A stretch of DNA of 64,000 nt, taken from JAFGPJ01 sp964612465. Lineage in GTDB: Bacteria; Planctomycetota; Phycisphaerae; Sedimentisphaerales; Anaerobacaceae. The position numbers and the translations under genes are program-made. The notes beneath the pieces are model-generated. The model saw nothing but the letters and a program-made list of their open reading frames with translations. It ran no database searches and was not told where the DNA came from. Positions 61,898-64,000 of the stretch are shown in pieces; the stretch's first letter is position 1; each line of letters begins with the position of its first letter. The stretch is taken from contig CAZTDF010000002.1 in the NCBI GenBank assembly GCA_964612465.1, forward strand, positions 1-64,000, read 5' to 3'.

Positions 61898-63418
61898 ATG
61901 ATGACGATCAAAAATAATACAGTTGCGACGGCGCGACGCGATACTGGGCGCTGGATAAGTCAGCGCGTTAAGACCGAGCAAATTAACAAGTATCTCGACG
62001 GCAACAATTGTTTTATAAATGAGCACGAGATTGAGCAGAAGCTTCTTTCCAGCCGGAAGCCTGATCCCGGGGAAATAAAAGACATTCTGCAAAAATCTTT
62101 GCAGATAGAGACATTGACGCCTGAAGAGACGGCGTATCTGCTGAATGTGAGCGACCGGGATCTCCTGGAAGAGATGAAGCAGACGGCCGCCCGGGTTAAG
62201 AAGAAGGTATACGATAACAGGATTGTGACTTTCGCTCCCTTGTACCTTGGAAATCTGTGCGTGAACGATTGCCTTTATTGCGGATTCAGGCGAAGTAATA
62301 CAGAGGCCGCCAGAAGAAAACTGTCACTGCAGGAGGTTAAAAGCGAAACAGAGGTATTGGCAGGGCGGATCGGTCATAAACGGTTGATTGTCGTCTATGG
62401 CGAGCACCCGGAAACAGGCGTGGATTATATAGCCTCTACGATCCGGACCATCTACGATGTCAAGGTCAAGACGAGAAAAGGCTCGGGACAAATCAGAAGG
62501 GTAAATGTCAACGCGGCACCGTTGTCGATTGAAGAATTAAAACTGCTCAAGGATGTCGGCATCGGTACGTTCCAGGTTTTTCAGGAGACATATCATCGCC
62601 CGACATACGAGAAGGTTCATCCCCGTAATACAATTAAAGGGAATTTCAATTGGCGTTTATACTGCATGCACAGGGCGATGGAAGCGGGCGTTGATGACGT
62701 TGGTCTGGGAGTTCTCTTCGGCCTTTACGACTGGAAGTTCGAGGTCATGGGACTTCTGTATCACGCCATCGAGCTTGAAAAGAAATTCGGTATTGGGCCT
62801 CACACGATTTCATTTCCGAGGCTTGAGCCGGCGTCCAATACACCGTTTGCCGAGAATCCGGGCTTTACGGTTGGCGATGATGATTTCAAAAGGCTCGTAA
62901 CCGTGTTGCGATTGGCCGTTCCTTATACGGGAATGATTCTGACAGCCCGGGAAAATCCCGCTGTAAGAAGGGACATTCTGCCGATCGGATGCACGCAAAG
63001 CGATGCCTCAAGCTGTATCGGCATTGGTGGATATTCGGAGATGCTCAACGACCAGCAGCTCAACAGGCAGCAGTTTCAGTTGGGCGATACGAGAAGTCTT
63101 GACGCAGTAATCAGGGAATTGGCCGAAGCTGGCTACATTACGTCCTTTTGTACTGCCGGCTATCGATGCGGAAGGACTGGAAAGCGCATCATGAAACTGC
63201 TCAGAACCGGGAAAGAAGGAAAATTTTGCAAACTCAATGCCGTGCTTACGTTCAGAGAATGGCTTGACGATTTTGCCAGCCCGGCGACGTTGGCGGTTGG
63301 GCAGAAAATTCTTGAAAGGGAGATAGAGGAAATCCGGCAGAAGATGCCCGATATCTATCCCGAACTTCTGAAATTTCTTGAAAAAACCGAAGCCGGGCAG
63401 AGAGACCTGTATTTTTAG
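61898..63418 (+). CDS. hydG: [FeFe] hydrogenase maturase HydG (radical SAM tyrosine lyase)
   Basis: HydG splits tyrosine to give CO and CN- for the H-cluster. The 506-residue product has the radical-SAM motif C-V-N-D-C-L-Y-C-G-F and the C-terminal auxiliary-cluster motif C-T-A-G-Y-R-C-G-R-T-G...C, plus V-F-Q-E-T-Y-H in the barrel. It directly follows hydA, which fits co-expression of enzyme and maturase. HydE and HydF are not in this window and may lie beyond its right edge or elsewhere. Confidence 0.97.
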   Translation: MMTIKNNTVATARRDTGRWISQRVKTEQINKYLDGNNCFINEHEIEQKLLSSRKPDPGEIKDILQKSLQIETLTPEETAYLLNVSDRDLLEEMKQTAARVKKKVYDNRIVTFAPLYLGNLCVNDCLYCGFRRSNTEAARRKLSLQEVKSETEVLAGRIGHKRLIVVYGEHPETGVDYIASTIRTIYDVKVKTRKGSGQIRRVNVNAAPLSIEELKLLKDVGIGTFQVFQETYHRPTYEKVHPRNTIKGNFNWRLYCMHRAMEAGVDDVGLGVLFGLYDWKFEVMGLLYHAIELEKKFGIGPHTISFPRLEPASNTPFAENPGFTVGDDDFKRLVTVLRLAVPYTGMILTARENPAVRRDILPIGCTQSDASSCIGIGGYSEMLNDQQLNRQQFQLGDTRSLDAVIRELAEAGYITSFCTAGYRCGRTGKRIMKLLRTGKEGKFCKLNAVLTFREWLDDFASPATLAVGQKILEREIEEIRQKMPDIYPELLKFLEKTEAGQRDLYF

Positions 63419-63459
63419 AAGTGAGATTTCGTGACGAAAATGAACCTGTGAGGGAAATT

Positions 63460-63957
63460 ATGACAGTTGCTGAGAAAGATAAAATCAGTGAATTAAAAGA
63501 ATATATCGCTTCGGTGCCGCGAGACGAGCACCCTGATTCCTATCTCATCGCGGTGTTGCATAAAACGCAGCAGTTATATGGGTATCTGCCCACCGAAGCG
63601 ATGGATGAGATTGCCCTTGAAATGGCGATACCGACGGCGCACATTTGGGGCGTGGCGACTTTTTATCATTACTTCAATTTAACGCCGCCCGGCAAGCATG
63701 TTATCTCCGTGTGTCTGGGCACAGCTTGCTATGTTAAAGGCGCCGCGGAGATACTGGAAACCATTAAAAAGGATTTGAGCATTGATTTCGGTCAGAAGAC
63801 TGAAGATGGTTTGTTTTCACTGCAGCCGGCAAGGTGTCTTGGCGCTTGCGGCGTCGCCCCGGTTGTGATGATTGACGACAAAATTCATGGGGAATTAACG
63901 CCCCGGAAAATCAGGAATATTATTCGCCAGTACCGAAAAGTTGCGAAGAAGAAATGA
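63460..63957 (+). CDS. hydC: NuoE-like [2Fe-2S] subunit of the hydrogenase (HydC/HndA)
   Basis: About 165 residues from the ATG after GAGGG; an in-frame GTG at 63421 without a good site would add 13 residues. The [2Fe-2S] motif has the four cysteines in C-L-G-T-A-C and C-L-G-A-C-G, and the opening helical part has Y-L-P-T-E-A-M-D-E-I-A and H-I-W-G-V-A-T-F-Y-H-Y-F. It completes the HydABC set of the electron-bifurcating type hydrogenase. Confidence 0.93.
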   Translation: MTVAEKDKISELKEYIASVPRDEHPDSYLIAVLHKTQQLYGYLPTEAMDEIALEMAIPTAHIWGVATFYHYFNLTPPGKHVISVCLGTACYVKGAAEILETIKKDLSIDFGQKTEDGLFSLQPARCLGACGVAPVVMIDDKIHGELTPRKIRNIIRQYRKVAKKK

Positions 63958-63962
63958 TTGAT

Positions 63963-64000
63963 GTGAAGTTACAATCTGTTCTGAGACGTGTGTATGACAG
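63963..64000 (+). CDS. Possible start of a further gene of the operon
   Basis: Directly after the hydC stop a GTG opens a frame (V-K-L-Q-S-V-L-R-R-V-Y-D) that runs off the window. Too short to identify. The spacing fits the tight packing of this operon. Confidence 0.3.
   Translation, partial: MKLQSVLRRVYD

Overview
The window looks like a draft scaffold from a Planctomycetota bacterium, probably a Phycisphaerae / Sedimentisphaerales-type anaerobe. The signs are a secreted protein opening with a dockerin-like calcium repeat, giant lamin-tail/CotH proteins, a MoxR-DUF58-BatA-like cluster ending in DUF4159, a PQQ-propeller protein with a methyltransferase inside it, a tricorn-type protease and a complete NAD-linked [FeFe] hydrogenase operon. 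Taxonomy is inferred from gene content only. Two runs of exactly 100 N (17158-17257 and 26066-26165) are assembly gaps; the second is artefactual because the same 55 bases flank it on both sides.

Layout. 1-6180: the 3' end of a secreted beta-sandwich protein, a small membrane protein, and a four-gene envelope operon (COG3014-like lipoprotein, YcfL-like, LpoB-like, CsgG/FlgT-like). 6240-21764: a selenium island. It holds tRNA-Sec (selC), an unusual SelD with a Cys-rich N-terminus and an AhpD-like C-terminus, a FMN split-barrel protein, a NitT/TauT-type ABC transporter, a predicted outer-membrane barrel, and selA-selB. Among them lie four short genes with an in-frame TGA: 7110-7373, 16595-17157 (incomplete), 17286-17930 and 21510-21764. 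Each TGA is followed 12-16 bases later by a 19-base hairpin of the same build (8 base pairs closing a UGG or UGC loop), which I read as the SECIS element. I read these as four selenoprotein genes of three families that I do not recognise, and this is the most interesting content of the window.

21989-33364: MoxR ATPase, DUF58, a BatA-like protein, a large coiled-coil membrane protein, a VWA/glutamine-amidotransferase-like membrane protein, a caspase-like protein that appears to lack its catalytic histidine, and a DUF4159 protein with a Tat-type leader. 33570-43127: two convergent paralogous CotH/lamin-tail exoproteins sharing a nearly identical 228-base inverted segment, then a type II pseudopilin. 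43361-54886: a uroporphyrinogen-decarboxylase-like methyltransferase, the PQQ-propeller/methyltransferase fusion, a repeat-rich intergenic stretch with a broken nuclease-like gene, a secreted hypothetical protein, a double-thioredoxin protein and a tricorn-type protease.

55337-64000: a perfect Rex operator, then rex, a sensor histidine kinase, HndB-like, HydB, HydA, HydG and HydC genes, all on the + strand with overlaps or short gaps. This reads as a redox-controlled operon in which Rex, sensing NADH/NAD+, represses itself and the NAD-linked hydrogenase with its HydG maturase. Two intergenic regions (7.6-8.2 kb and 47.9-48.3 kb) carry the same family of dispersed repeats with the core TTGGSTTTGTTTTTTC.
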